From assembly GCF_050948215.1 (NCBI RefSeq), contig NW_027488785.1, forward strand, positions 310,001 through 374,000: a DNA stretch of 64,000 nucleotides. The letters are read 5' to 3'. Source of the DNA: Halictus rubicundus (lineage: Eukaryota > Arthropoda > Insecta > Hymenoptera > Halictidae). The notes under the pieces were generated by a model, which ran no database searches, was not told the origin of the DNA, and saw only the letters and a list, made by a program, of their open reading frames with translations. Made by a program: the position numbers and the translations under genes. Shown here piece by piece: positions 13,258 to 28,174 of the stretch. The stretch's first letter is position 1. Each line of letters opens with the position of its first letter.

Positions 13258-14989
13258 TAGGATAGAGGATAGGATAGGATAGAGTATAGGATAGGATAGA
13301 GGATAGGATAGGATAGAGGATAGGATATGATAGAGGATAGGATATGATAGAGGATAGGATAGGATAGAGGATAGGATAGGATAGATGATAGGATAGGATA
13401 GAGGATAGGATAAGATAGAGGATAGGATAGGATAGAGGATAGGATAGGATAGAGGATAGGATCGGATAGAGGATAGGATAGGGGATTGGATAGAATAAAG
13501 GATAGGATAGGATAGAGGAAAGGATAGAGGATAGGATAAGATAGAGGATAAGATAGGATAGAGTATAGGATAGGATAGAGGATAGTATAGGATAGAGGAT
13601 AGGATAGGATAGAGGATAGGATAGGATAGAGGATAGGATAGGATAGATGATAGGATAGGATAGAGGATAGGATAAGATAGAGGATAGGATTGGATAGATG
13701 ATATTATAGGAAAGAGGAAAGGATATGATAGAGGATACGATATTGTAGAGGATAGGATAGGATAGATGATACTATAGGATAGAGGATAGGATAATATAGA
13801 GGATAGGTTAGGATAGAGGAATGGATAGGGGATTGGATAGGATAGAGTATAGGATAGGGTAGAGGATAGGATACGATAGAGGATACGATAGGATAGGATA
13901 GAGGATAGGATACGATAGAGGATACGATAGGATAGGATAGAGGATAGGATAGGATAGAGGATAGGATAGGATAGAGGATAGGATATGATAGTGGATAGGA
14001 TATGGTAGAGGATAGGATAGGATAGAGGATAGGATAGGATAGATGATAGGATAGGATAGAGGATAGGATAGGATAGGATAGAGGATAGGATAGGATAGAT
14101 GATAGGATAGGATAGGATAGAGGATAGGATACGATAGAGGATACGATAGGATAGGATAGAGGATAGGATACGATAGAGGATACGAAAGGATAGGATAGAG
14201 GATAGGATAGGATAGAGGATAGGATAGGATAGAGGATAGGATAGGATAGAGCATAGGATACGATAGAGGATAGGATAGGGGATTGGATAGGATAGAGGAT
14301 AGGATAGGACAGATGATATTATAGGAATGAGGATAGGATATGATAGAGGATACGATATTATAGAGGATAGGATAGGATAGAGGATAGGATATGATAGTGG
14401 ATCGGATAGGATAGAGGATTGGATAGGATAGAGAATATGATACGGTAGACGCTACGGGATTGGATCGGATACAGGATAGGAGGCGGTAGAGGATAGGATA
14501 GGATAGGAGGGAGAATAGGATAGGATAGAGGATAGGTTAGGATAGAGGATAGGATAGAATAGGATAGAGGATAGGATAGGATAGAGGATAGGATAAGATA
14601 GAGGATCAGATAGGATAGAGGATAGGATAGGATAGAGGATAGGATATGATAGAGGATAGGATAGGATAGAAGATAGGATCGGATAGAGGATAGGATAGAG
14701 GATTGGATAGGATACAGGATAGGATAAGATAGAGGATAGGATAGGATAGAGGATAGGATAGGATTGAGGATATGAGAGGATAGTGGATAGGATAGGATAG
14801 AGGATAGGATAGGATGGAGGATAGGATAGGGTAGAGGATAGGATAGGATAGAGGATAGGATAGGATAGATGATAGGATAGGATAGAGGATAGGATAAGAT
14901 AGAGGATAGGATAGGATAGGATAGAGGATAGGATAGGATAGAGGATAGGATAGTATAGGATAGAGGATAGGATACGATAGAGGATAGGA
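13258..14989. repeat. 1,732-bp block, copy 2 of a tandem pair
   Basis: This is the head-to-tail copy of the preceding block. Matching stops near 14990. Copy 1 at that point continues into the sequence that opens copy 2, whereas this copy continues into GATAGAGGATTGGATAGG. The clean junction and constant offset indicate a single tandem duplication with little divergence since. Confidence 0.85.
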
Positions 14990-16418
14990 TAGAGGATTGG
15001 ATAGGATAGAGGATAGGATAGGATAGAGGATAGGATAGGATCGAGGATAGGATAGGGTAGAGGATAGAATAGGATAGAGGATAGGATAGGATAGATGATA
15101 GGATAGGATAGAGAATAGGATAAGATAGAGGATAGGATAGGATAGGATAGGATAGAGTATAGGATAGTATAGAGGATAGGATAGGATAGAGGATACGATA
15201 GGATAGGATAGAGGATACGATAGGATAGGATAGAGGATAGGATACGATAGAGGATACGATAGGATAGGATAGAGGATAGGATACGATAGAGGATACGATA
15301 GGATAGGATAGAGGATAGGATAGAGGATAGGATAGGATAGAGGATAGGATAGGATAGAGGATAGGATAGGATAGAGGATAGGATAGGATAGAGGATAGGA
15401 TATGATAGTGGATCGGATAGGATAGAGGATTGGATAGGATAGAGAATATGATACGGTAGACGATAGGGGATTGGATCGGATACAGGATAGGAGGCGGTAG
15501 AGGATAGAATAGGATAGGATGGAGAATAGGATAGGATAGAGGATAGGTTAGGATAGAGGATAGGATAGGATAGAGGATAGGATAGGATAGAGGATAGGAT
15601 AGGATAGAGGATAGGGTAGGATAGATGATAGGATAGTATAGGGGATAGGATATAATAGAGGATAGGATAGGATAGAGGATAGGATACGATAGGATAGGAT
15701 AGACTGTAGGATAGGATAGAGGATAGGATAGGATAGACGATAGCATAGGATAGAGGATAGGATAGGATAGGATAGAGGATAGGATAGTATAGATGATAGG
15801 ATAGGATAGAGGATAGGATAGTATAGAGGATAGGATAGGATAGAGGATAGGATAGGATAGAGGATAGGATGCGATAGAGGATACGAAAGGATAGGATAGA
15901 GGGTAGGATAGGATAGAGGATAGGATAGGATAGAGGATAGGAGAGGATAGAGGATAGGATATGATAGAGGATAGGATAGGATAGAGGATAGGATAGGATA
16001 GAGGATAGGATAGTATAGAGGATAGGATAAGATAGAGTATAGGATAGGATAGAGGATAGGATGCGATAGAGGATACGAAAGGATAGGATAGAGGGTAGGA
16101 TAGGATAGAGGATAGGATAGGATAGATGATATTATAGGAAAGAGGAAAGGATATGATAGAGGATACGATATTGTAGAGGATAGGATAGGATAGAGGATAG
16201 GATAGGATAGAGGATAGGATAGGATAGAGGATAGGATAGGATAGAGGATAGGATAGGATAGAGGATAGGATAAGATAGAGGATAAGATAGGATAGAGGAT
16301 AGGATAGGATAGAGGATAGGATATGATAGAGGATAGGATAGGATAGAGGATAGGATAGGATAGAGGATAGTATAGGATAGATGATAGGATAGGATAGAGG
16401 ATAGGATAAGATAGAGGA
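14990..16418. repeat. array segment between two duplicated blocks
   Basis: This is 17-bp array with a short run of 39-bp GATAC double words near 15190-15310. A GGGGATTGGATCGGATACAGG-type cassette lies near 15467, GCGATAGAGGATACGAAAGG cassettes near 15870 and 16062, and an A-type ATTATAGGAAAG cassette near 16131. The 15.4-15.7 kb part resembles 9.0-9.3 kb. The 15.64-16.10 kb part resembles 19.05-19.52 kb. No gene is present. Confidence 0.8.
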
Positions 16419-19400
16419 TAGGATAGGATAGATGATATTATAGGAAAGAGGAAAGGATATGATAGAGGATACGATATTGTAGAGGATAGGATAGGATAGA
16501 GGATAGGATAGGATAGAGGATAGGATAGGATAGAGGATAGGATAGGATAGAGGATAGGATAGGATAGATAATAGGATAGGATAGATGATAGGATAGGATA
16601 GAGGATAGGATAAGATAGAGGATAGGATAGGATAGATGATATTATAGGAAAGAGGAAAGGATAGGATAGAGGATACGATATTGTAGAGGATAGGATAGGA
16701 TAGAGGATAGGATAGGACAGAGGATAGGATAGGATAGAGGATAGGATAGGATAGAGGATAGTATAGGATAGATGACAGGATAGGATAGAGGATAGGATAA
16801 GATAGATGATAGGATAGGATAGATGATATTATAGGAAAGAGGAAAGGATATGATAGAGGATACGATATTGTAGTGGATAGGATAGGATAGAGGATAGGAT
16901 AGGATAGAGGATAGGATAGGATAGAGGATAGGATAGGATAGATAATAGGATAGGATAGATGATAGGATAGGATAGAGGATAGGATAAGATAGAGGATAGG
17001 ATAGGATAGATGATATTATAGGAAAGAGGAAAGGATATGATAGAGGATACGATATTGTAGTGGATAGGATAGGATAGAGGATAGGATAGGATAGAGGATA
17101 GGATAGGATAGAGGATAGGATAGGATAGAGGATAGGATGGGATAGAGGATAGGACAGGATAGGGGATAGGATAGGATAGAGGATAGGATAGGATAGAGGA
17201 TAGGATCGGATAGAGGATAGGATAGGGGATTGGATAGAATAAAGGATAGGATAGGATAGAGGATAGGATAGAGGATAGGATAAGATAGAGGATAAGATAG
17301 GATAGAGTATAGGATAGGATAGAGGATAGGATATGATAGAGGATAGGATAGGATAGAGGATAGGATAGGATAGATGATAGGATAGGATAGAGGATAGGAT
17401 AAGATAGAGGATAGTATCGGATAGAGGATAGGATAGGGGATTGGATAGGATAGAGGATAGGATAGGATAGAGGATAGGATACGATAGAGGATACGATAGG
17501 ATAGGATAGAGGATAAGATAGGATAGAGGATAGGATAGGGGATTGGATAGAATAAAGGATAGGATAGGATAGAGGATAGGATAGGATAGGATAGTATAAG
17601 ATAGAGGATAGAATATGATAGAGGATAGGATAGGATAGAGGATAGGATAGGATAGATGATAGGATAGGATAGAGGATAGGATAAGATAGAGGATAAGATA
17701 GGATAGAGGATAGGATAGGATAGAGGATAGGATATGATAGAGGATAGGATAGGATAGAGGATAGGATAGGATAGAAGATAGGATAGTATAGAGGATAGGA
17801 TAGGATTGAGGATAGGAGAGGATAGAGGATAGGATAGGATAGAGGATAGGATTGGATAGAGGATAGGATATGATAGATGATAGGATAGGATAGAGGATAG
17901 GATAAGATAGAGGATAGGATAAGATAGAGGATAGTATCGGATAGAGGATAGGATAGGGGATTGGATAGGATAGAGGATAGGATAGGATAGAGGATAGGAT
18001 ACGATAGAGGATACGATAGGATAGGATAGAGGATAAGATAGGATAGAGGATAGGATAGGGGATTGGATAGAATAAAGGATAGGATAGGATAGAGGATAGG
18101 ATAGGATAGGGGATAGGATAGGATAGAGGATAGGATAGGATAGAGGATAGGATCTGATAGAGGATAGGATAGGGGATTGGATAGAATAAAGGATAGGATA
18201 GGATAGAGGATAGGATAGAGGATAGGATAAGATAGAGGATAAGATAGGATAGAGTATAGGATAGGATAGAGGATAGGATATGATAGAGGATAGGATAGGA
18301 TAGAGGATAGGATAGGATAGATGATAGGATAGGATAGAGGATAGGATAAGATAGAGGATAGTATCGGATAGAGGATAGGATAGGGGATTGGAAAGGATAG
18401 AGGATAGGATAGGATAGAGGATAGGATACGATAGAGGATACGATAGGATAGGATAGAGGATAAGATAGGATAGAGGATAGGATAGGGGATTGGATAGAAT
18501 AAAGGATAGGATAGGATAGAGGATAGGATAGGATAGGATAGGATAAGATAGAGGATAGGATATGATAGAGGATAGGATAGGATAGAGGATAGGATAGGAT
18601 AGATGATAGGATAGGATAGAGGATAGGATAAGATAGAGGATAAGATAGGATAGAGGATAGGATAGGATAGAGGATAGGATATGATAGAGGATAGGATAGG
18701 ATAGAGGATAGGATAGGATAGAAGATATTATAGGAATGAGGATAGGATATGATAGAGGATACGATATTATAGAGGATAGGATAGGATAGAGGATAGGATA
18801 TGATAGTGGATCGGATAGGATAGAGGATTGGATAGGATAGAGAATATGATACGGTAGACGCTACGGGATTGGATCGGATACAGGATAGGAGGCGGTAGAG
18901 GATAAGATAGGATAGGAGGGAGAATAGGATAGGATAGAGGATAGGTTAGGATAGAGGATAGGATAGGATAGGATAGAGGATAGGATAGGATAGAGGATAG
19001 GATAAGATAGAGGATCAGATAGGATAGAGGATAGGATAGGATAGATGATAGGATAGTATAGGGGATAGGATATAATAGAGGATAGGATAGGATAGAGGAT
19101 AGGATACGATAGGATAGGATAGACTGTAGGATAGGATAGAGGATAGGATAGGATAGACGATAGCATAGGATAGAGAATAGGATAGGATAGGATAGACGAT
19201 AGGATAGTATAGAGGATAGGATAGGATAGAGGATAGGATAGTATAGAGGATAGGATAGGATAGAGGATAGGATAGGATAGAGGATAGGATGCGATAGAGG
19301 ATACGAAAGGATAGGATAGAGGGTAGGATAGGATAGAGGATAGGATAGGATAGAGGATAGGAGAGGATAGAGGATAGGATATGATAGAGGATAGGATAGG

Positions 19401-21405
19401 ATAGAGGATAGGATAGGATAGAGGATAGGATAGTATAGAGGATAGGATAAGATAGAGTATAGGATAGGATAGAGGATAGGATGCGATAGAGGATACGAAA
19501 GGATAGGATAGAGGGTAGGATAGGATAGAGGATAGGATAGGATAGACGATAAGATACGATAGAGGAGAGGATAGGATCAAGGATTGGATAGGACAGAGGA
19601 TACGATAGGATAGGATAGAGAATAGGATAGGATAGAGGATAGGATAGGATAGAGGATAGGATAGGATAGAGGATAGAATAGGATAGAGGATAGGATATGA
19701 TAGAGGATAGGCTAGGATAGAGGATAGGATAGGATAGAGGATAGGGTAGGATAGAGGATAGGATAGTATAGGGGATAGGATATAATAGAGGATAGGATAG
19801 GATAGAGGATAGGATACGATAGAGGATACGATAGGATAGGATAGAGGGTAGGATAGGATAGAGGATAGGATAGGATAGAGGATGGGAGAGGATAGAGGAT
19901 AGGATATGATAGAGGATAGGATAGAGGATAGGATAGGATAGAGGATAGGATAGTATAGAGGATAGGATAGGATAGAGGATAGGATAGGATAGAGGATAGG
20001 ATGCGATAGAGGATACGAAAGGATAGGATAGAGGGTAGGATAGGATAGAGGATAGGATAGGATAGAGGATAGGAGAGGATAGAGGATAGGATATGATAGA
20101 GGATAGGATGCGATAGAGGATACGAAAGGATAGGATAGAGGGTAGGATAGGGTAGAGGATAGGATAGGATAGAGGATAGGAGAGGATAGAGGATAGGATG
20201 TGATAGAGGATAGGATAGGATAGAGGATAGGATAGGATTGAGGATAGGAGAGGATAGAGGATAGGATATGATAGAGGATATGATAGGATAGACGATAGGA
20301 TAGGATAGAGGATAGGATATGATAGAGGATAGGATAGGATAGAGGATAGGATAGGATAGAGGATAGGATAGGATAGATGATAGGATAGGATAGAGGATAG
20401 GATAAGATAGAGGATACGATAGGATAGATGATATTATAGGAAAGAGGAAAGGATATGATAGAGGATACGATATTGTAGAGGATAGGATAGGATAGAGGAT
20501 AGGATAGGATAGAGGATAGGATAGGATAGAGGATAGGGTAGGATAGAGGATAGGATAGGATAGAGGATAGGATATGATAGAGGATAGGATAGGATAGAAG
20601 ATAGGATAGGATAGATGATAGGATAGGATAGAGGATAGGATAAGATAGAGGATAAGATAGGATAGAGGATAGGATAGGATAGAGGATAGGATATGAGATA
20701 GAGGATAGGATAGGAAGATAGGATCGGATAGAGGATAGGATAGAGGATAGGATAGAGGATTGGATAGGATAGAGGATAGGATAAGATAGAGGATAGGATA
20801 GGATAGAGGATAGGATAGGATAGAGGATAGGATAGGATAGAGGATAGGATCGGATAGAGGATATGATAGGGGATTGGATAGGATAGAGGAAAGGATAGGA
20901 TAGAGGATAGGATAGGATAGAGGATAGGAAAGGATAGAGGATAGGATAGGATAGACGATAGGATAGGATAGAGGATAGGATAAGATAGAGGATAGGATGG
21001 GATAGAGGATAGGATAGGATAGAGGATAGGATGCGATAGAGGATACGAAAGGATAGGATAGAGGGTAGGATAGGGTAGAGGATAGGATAGGATAGAGGAT
21101 AGGAGAGGATAGAGGATAGGATATGATAGAGGATAGGATAGGATAGAGGATAGGATAGTATAGATGATAGGATAAGATAGAGGATATGATAGGATAGACG
21201 ATAGGATAGGATAGAGGATAGGATATGATAGAGGATAGGATAGGATAGAGGATAGGATAGGATAGAGGATAGGATAGGATAGATGATAGGATAGGATAGA
21301 GGATAGGATAAGATAGAGGATAGGATATGATAGAGGATAGGATAGGATAGAAGATAGGATAGGATAGATGATAGGATAGGATAGAGGATAGGATAAGATA
21401 GATGA
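16419..21405. repeat. about 5-kb block, copy 1 of a tandem pair
   Basis: Markers recur in the next block with an offset that grows stepwise: 4,987 bp at the first ATTATAGG cassette (16437/21424), 5,106 bp from 16567 to about 16828, 5,140 bp from about 17161 to 20100, and 5,142 bp from 20721 to 21159. The first two steps are 119 bp (7 monomers) and 34 bp (2 monomers). The CTACGGGATTGGATCGG cassette near 18861 and the unusual GGATCAAGG near 19575 have their partners 5,140 bp downstream. The block holds many GAATAAAGG cassettes (about 17240-18500). Confidence 0.8.
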
Positions 21406-24400
21406 TAGGATAGGATAGATGATATTATAGGAAAGAGGAAAGGATATGATAGAGGATACGATATTGTAGTGGATAGGATAGGATAGAGGATAGGATAGGA
21501 TAGAGGATAGGATAGGATAGAGGATAGGATAGGATAGAGGATAGGATAGGATAGATAATAGGATAGGATAGATGATAGGATAGGATAGAGGATAGGATAG
21601 GATAGAGGATAGGATAGGATAGAGGATAGGATAGGATAGAGGATAGGATAGGATAGAGGATAGGATAGGATAGATAATAGGATAGGATAGATGATAGGAT
21701 AGGATAGAGGATAGGATAAGATAGAGGATAGGATAGGATAGATGATATTATAGGAAAGAGGAAAGGATAGGATAGAGGATACGATATTGTAGAGGATAGG
21801 ATAGGATAGAGGATAGGATAGGATAGAGGATAGGATAGGATAGAGGATAGGATAGGATAGAGGATAGTATAGGATAGATGACAGGATAGGATAGAGGATA
21901 GGATAAGATAGATGATAGGATAGGATAGATGATATTATAGGAAAGAGGAAAGGATATGATAGAGGATACGATATTGTAGTGGATAGGATAGGATAGAGGA
22001 TAGGATAGGATAGAGGATAGGATAGGATAGAGGATAGGATAGGATAGAGGATAGGATAGGATAGATAATAGGATAGGATAGATGATAGGATAGGATAGAG
22101 GATAGAATAAGATAGAGGATAGGATAGGATAGATGATATTATAGGAAAGAGGAAAGGATATGATAGAGGATACGATATTGTAGTGGATAGGATAGGATAG
22201 AGGATAGGATAGGATAGAGGATAGGATAGGATAGAGGATAGGATAGGATAGAGGATAGGATAGGATAGAGGATAGGATGGGATAGAGGATAGGACAGGAT
22301 AGGGGATAGGATAGGATAGAGGATAGGATAGGATAGAGGATAGGATCGGATAGAGGATAGGATAGGGGATTGGATAGAATAAAGGATAGGATAGGATAGA
22401 GGATAGGATAGAGGATAGGATAAGATAGAGGATAAGATAGGATAGAGTATAGGATAGGATAGAGGATAGGATATGATAGAGGATAGGATAGGATAGAGGA
22501 TAGGATAGGATAGATGATAGGATAGGATAGAGGATAGGATAAGATAGAGGATAGTATCGGATAGAGGATAGGATAGGGGATTGGATAGGATAGAGGATAG
22601 GATAGGATAGAGGATAGGATACGATTGAGGATACGATAGGATAGGATAGAGGATAAGATAGGATAGAGGATAGGATAGGGGATTGGATAGAATAAAGGAT
22701 AGGATAGGATAGAGGATAGGATAGGATAGGATAGGATAAGATAGAGGATAGGATATGATAGAGGATAGGATAGGATAGAGGATAGGATAGGATAGATGAT
22801 AGGATAGGATAGAGGATAGGATAAGATAGAGGATAAGATAGGATAGAGGATAGGATAGGATAGAGGATAGGATATGATAGAGGATAGGATAGGATAGAGG
22901 ATAGGATAGGATAGAAGATAGGATAGTATAGAGGATAGGATAGGATTGAGGATAGGAGAGGATAGAGGATAGGATAGGATAGAGGATAGGATTGGATAGA
23001 GGATAGGATATGATAGATGATAGGATAGGATAGAGGATAGGATAAGATAGAGGATAGGATAAGATAGAGGATAGTATCGGATAGAGGATAGGATAGGGGA
23101 TTGGATAGGATAGAGGATAGGATAGGATAGAGGATAGGATACGATAGAGGATACGATAGGATAGGATAGAGGATAAGATAGGATAGAGGATAGGATAGGG
23201 GATTGGATAGAATAAAGGATAGGATAGGATAGAGGATAGGATAGGATAGGGGATAGGATAGGATAGAGGATAGGATAGGATAGAGGATAGGATCTGATAG
23301 AGGATAGGATAGGGGATTGGATAGAATAAAGGATAGGATAGGATAGAGGATAGGATAGAGGATAGGATAAGATAGAGGATAAGATAGGATAGAGTATAGG
23401 ATAGGATAGAGGATAGGATATGATAGAGGATAGGATAGGATAGAGGATAGGATAGGATAGATGATAGGATAGGATAGAGGATAGGATAAGATAGAGGATA
23501 GTATCGGATAGAGGATAGGATAGGGGATTGGAAAGGATAGAGGATAGGATAGGATAGAGGATAGGATACGATAGAGGATACGATAGGATAGGATAGAGGA
23601 TAAGATAGGATAGAGGATAGGATAGGGGATTGGATAGAATAAAGGATAGGATAGGATAGAGGATAGGATAGGATAGGATAGGATAAGATAGAGGATAGGA
23701 TATGATAGAGGATAGGATAGGATAGAGGATAGGATAGGATAGATGATAGGATAGGATAGAGGATAGGATAAGATAGAGGATAAGATAGGATAGAGGATAG
23801 GATAGGATAGAGGATAGGATATGATAGAGGATAGGATAGGATAGAGGATAGGATAGGATAGAAGATATTATAGGAATGAGGATAGGATATGATAGAGGAT
23901 ACGATATTATAGAGGATAGGATAGGATAGAGGATAGGATATGATAGTGGATCGGATAGGATAGAGGATTGGATAGGATAGAGAATATGATACGGTAGACG
24001 CTACGGGATTGGATCGGATACAGGATAGGAGGCGGTAGAGGATAAGATAGGATAGGAGGGAGAATAGGATAGGATAGAGGATAGGTTAGGATAGAGGATA
24101 GGATAGGATAGGATAGAGGATAGGATAGGATAGAGGATAGGATAAGATAGAGGATCAGATAGGATAGAGGATAGGATAGGATAGATGATAGGATAGTATA
24201 GGGGATAGGATATAATAGAGGATAGGATAGGATAGAGGATAGGATACGATAGGATAGGATAGACTGTAGGATAGGATAGAGGATAGGATAGGATAGACGA
24301 TAGCATAGGATAGAGAATAGGATAGGATAGGATAGACGGTAGGATAGTATAGAGGATAGGATAGGATAGAGGATAGGATAGTATAGAGGATAGGATAGGA

Positions 24401-26546
24401 TAGAGGATAGGATAGGATAGAGGATAGGATGCGATAGAGGATACGAAAGGATAGGATAGAGGGTAGGATAGGATAGAGGATAGGATAGGATAGAGGATAG
24501 GAGAGGATAGAGGATAGGATATGATAGAGGATAGGATAGGATAGAGGATAGGATAGGATAGAGGATAGGATAGTATAGAGGATAGGATAAGATAGAGTAT
24601 AGGATAGGATAGAGGATAGGATGCGATAGAGGATACGAAAGGATAGGATAGAGGGTAGGATAGGATAGAGGATAGGATAGGATAGACGATAAGATACGAT
24701 AGAGGAGAGGATAGGATCAAGGATTGGATAGGACAGAGGATACGATAGGATAGGATAGAGAATAGGATAGGATAGAGGATAGGATAGGATAGAGGATAGG
24801 ATAGGATAGAGGATAGAATAGGATAGAGGATAGGATATGATAGAGGATAGGCTAGGATAGAGGATAGGATAGGATAGAGGATAGGGTAGGATAGAGGATA
24901 GGATAGTATAGGGGATAGGATATAATAGAGGATAGGATAGGATAGAGGATAGGATACGATAGAGGATACGATAGGATAGGATAGAGGGTAGGATAGGATA
25001 GAGGATAGGATAGGATAGAGGATGGGAGAGGATAGAGGATAGGATATGATAGAGGATAGGATAGAGGATAGGATAGGATAGAGGATAGGATAGTATAGAG
25101 GATAGGATAGGATAGAGGATAGGATAGGATAGAGGATAGGATGCGATAGAGGATACGAAAGGATAGGATAGAGGGTAGGATAGGATAGAGGATAGGATAG
25201 GATAGAGGATAGGAGAGGATAGAGGATAGGATATGATAGAGGATAGGATGCGATAGAGGATACGAAAGGATAGGATAGAGGGTAGGATAGGGTAGAGGAT
25301 AGGATAGGATAGAGGATAGGAGAGGATAGAGGATAGGATGTGATAGAGGATAGGATAGGATAGAGGATAGGATAGGATTGAGGATAGGAGAGGATAGAGG
25401 ATAGGATATGATAGAGGATATGATAGGATAGACGATAGGATAGGATAGAGGATAGGATATGATAGAGGATAGGATAGGATAGAGGATAGGATAGGATAGA
25501 GGATAGGATAGGATAGATGATAGGATAGGATAGAGGATAGGATAAGATAGAGGATACGATAGGATAGATGATATTATAGGAAAGAGGAAAGGATATGATA
25601 GAGGATACGATATTGTAGAGGATAGGATAGGATAGAGGATAGGATAGGATAGAGGATAGGATAGGATAGAGGATAGGGTAGGATAGAGGATAGGATAGGA
25701 TAGAGGATAGGATATGATAGAGGATAGGATAGGATAGAAGATAGGATAGGATAGATGATAGGATAGGATAGAGGATAGGATAAGATAGAGGATAAGATAG
25801 GATAGAGGATAGGATAGGATAGAGGATAGGATATGATAGAGGATAGGATAGGATAGAAGATAGGATCGGATAGAGGATAGGATAGAGGATAGGATAGAGG
25901 ATTGGATAGGATAGAGGATAGGATAAGATAGAGGATAGGATAGGATAGAGGATAGGATAGGATAGAGGATAGGATAGGATAGAGGATAGGATCGGATAGA
26001 GGATATGATAGGGGATTGGATAGGATAGAGGAAAGGATAGGATAGAGGATAGGATAGGATAGAGGATAGGAAAGGATAGAGGATAGGATAGGATAGACGA
26101 TAGGATAGGATAGAGGATAGGATAAGATAGAGGATAGGATGGGATAGAGGATAGGATAGGATAGAGGATAGGATGCGATAGAGGATACGAAAGGATAGGA
26201 TAGAGGGTAGGATAGGGTAGAGGATAGGATAGGATAGAGGATAGGAGAGGATAGAGGATAGGATATGATAGAGGATAGGATAGGATAGAGGATAGGATAG
26301 TATAGATGATAGGATAAGATAGAGGATATGATAGGATAGACGATAGGATAGGATAGAGGATAGGATATGATAGAGGATAGGATAGGATAGAGGATAGGAT
26401 AGGATAGAGGATAGGATAGGATAGATGATAGGATAGGATAGAGGATAGGATAAGATAGAGGATAGGATATGATAGAGGATAGGATAGGATAGAAGATAGG
26501 ATAGGATAGATGATAGGATAGGATAGAGGATAGGATAAGATAGAGG
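21406..26546. repeat. about 5.14-kb block, copy 2 of a tandem pair
   Basis: This copy follows copy 1 directly. It carries two insertions relative to copy 1: 119 bp near 21554-21673, where GATAATAGG is duplicated seven monomers apart, and one or more monomers totalling 34 bp by 22300. Matching ends near 26546, where it reads into GATAGGATGGGATAG while copy 1 reads into GATAGATGATAGG. The last GAATAAAGG cassettes of the window lie in this block (near 23635). Confidence 0.8.
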
Positions 26547-28174
26547 ATAGGATGGGATAGAGGATAGGATAGGATAGAGGATAGGATAGGGTGGAGGATA
26601 GGATAGGATAGAGGATAGGATGCGATAGAGGATACGAAAGGATAGGATAGAGGGTAGGATAGGATAGAGGATAGGATAGGATAGAGGATAGGAGAGGATA
26701 GAGGATAGGATATGATAGAGGATAGGATAGGATAGAGGATAGGATAGGATAGAGGATAGGATAGTATAGAGGATAGGATAAGATAGAGGATATGATAGGA
26801 TAGACGATAGGATACGATAGAGGATAGGATAGGATCGAGGATAGGATAGGACAGAGGATATGATAGGATAGACGATAGGATACGATAGAGGATAGGATAG
26901 GATCGAGGATAGGATAGGACAGAGGATACGATAGGATAGGATAGAGGATAGGATAGGATAGATGATAGGATAGGATAGAGGATACGTTAGGATAGGATAG
27001 AGGATACGATAGGATAGCATAGAGGATAGGATAGTATAGAGGATTGGATAGGATAGAGGATAGAGTAGGATAGAGGATAGGATAGTATAGAGGATAGGAT
27101 ATAATAGAGGATAGGATAGGATAGAGGATAGGATACGATAGGGGATACGATAGGATATGATAGAGGATAGGATAGGATAGATGATAGGGGACGATAGAGG
27201 ATAGGATAGGATAGAGGATAGGATAGGATAGAGGATAGGATATGATAGAGGATAGGATAGGATAGAGGATAGGATAGGATAGATTATAGGATAGGATAGA
27301 GGATAGGATATGATAGAGGATAGGATAGGATAGAAGATAGGATAGGATAGATGATAGGATAGGATAGAGGATAAGATAGGATAGAGGATAGGATAGGATA
27401 GAGGATAGGATATGATAGAGGATAGGATAGGATAGAAGATAGGATCGGATAGAGGATAGGATAGAGGATAGGATAGAGGATTGCATAGGATAGAGGATAG
27501 GATAAGATAGAGGATAGGATAGGATAGAGGATAGGATAGGATAGAGGATAGGATAGGATAGAGGATAGGATCGGATAGAGGATATGATAGGATAGACGAT
27601 AGGATACGATAGAGGATAGGATAGGATCGAGGATAGGATAGGACAGAGGATATGATAGGATAGACGATAGGATACGATAGAGGATAGGATAGGATCGAGG
27701 ATAGGATAGGACAGAGGATACGATAGGATAGGATAGAGAATAAGATAGGATAGAGGATAGGATAGGATAGAGGATAGGATAGGATGGAGGATAGAATAGG
27801 ATAGAGGATAGGATATGATAGAGGATAGGATAGGATAGAGGATAGGATAGGATAGACCATAGGATACGATAGAGGATAGGATAGGGGATTGGATAGGGTA
27901 GAGGATAGGATAGGACAGATGATATTATAGGAATGAGGATAGGATATGATAGAGGACACGATATTATAGAGGATAGGATAGGATAGAGGATAGGATAGGA
28001 TAGAGGATAGGATAGTATAGAGGATAGGATAGGATAGAGGATAGGATAGGATAGAGGATAGGATGCGATAGAGGATACGAAAGGATAGGATAGAGGGTAG
28101 GATAGGATAGAGGATAGGATAGGATAGAGTATAGGAGAGGATAGAGGATAGGATATGATAGAGGATAGGATAGG
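26217..28174. repeat. 1,958-bp block, copy 1 of a tandem pair
   Basis: Constant +1,958-bp offset was seen for AGGAGAGG (26243/28201), TAGATGATAGGATAAGATAG (26303/28261), GTGGAGG (26591/28549), ATGATAGGGG (27181/29139), GATTATAGG (27283/29241) and GCGATAG (28065/30023). The block contains paired GATCGAGG words near 26835-26910 and 27625-27710, and a B-type ATTATAGGAATG cassette near 27920. Its start overlaps the tail of the 5.14-kb block, so two duplication events are superimposed here. Confidence 0.8.

Noticed and set aside
18861..24040. CTACGGGATTGGATCGG cassettes as unique gene remnants
   Set aside because: They recur at least five times (near 6987, 12721, 14454, 18862, 24002) embedded in the same array and can be derived from GATAG words by a few substitutions.
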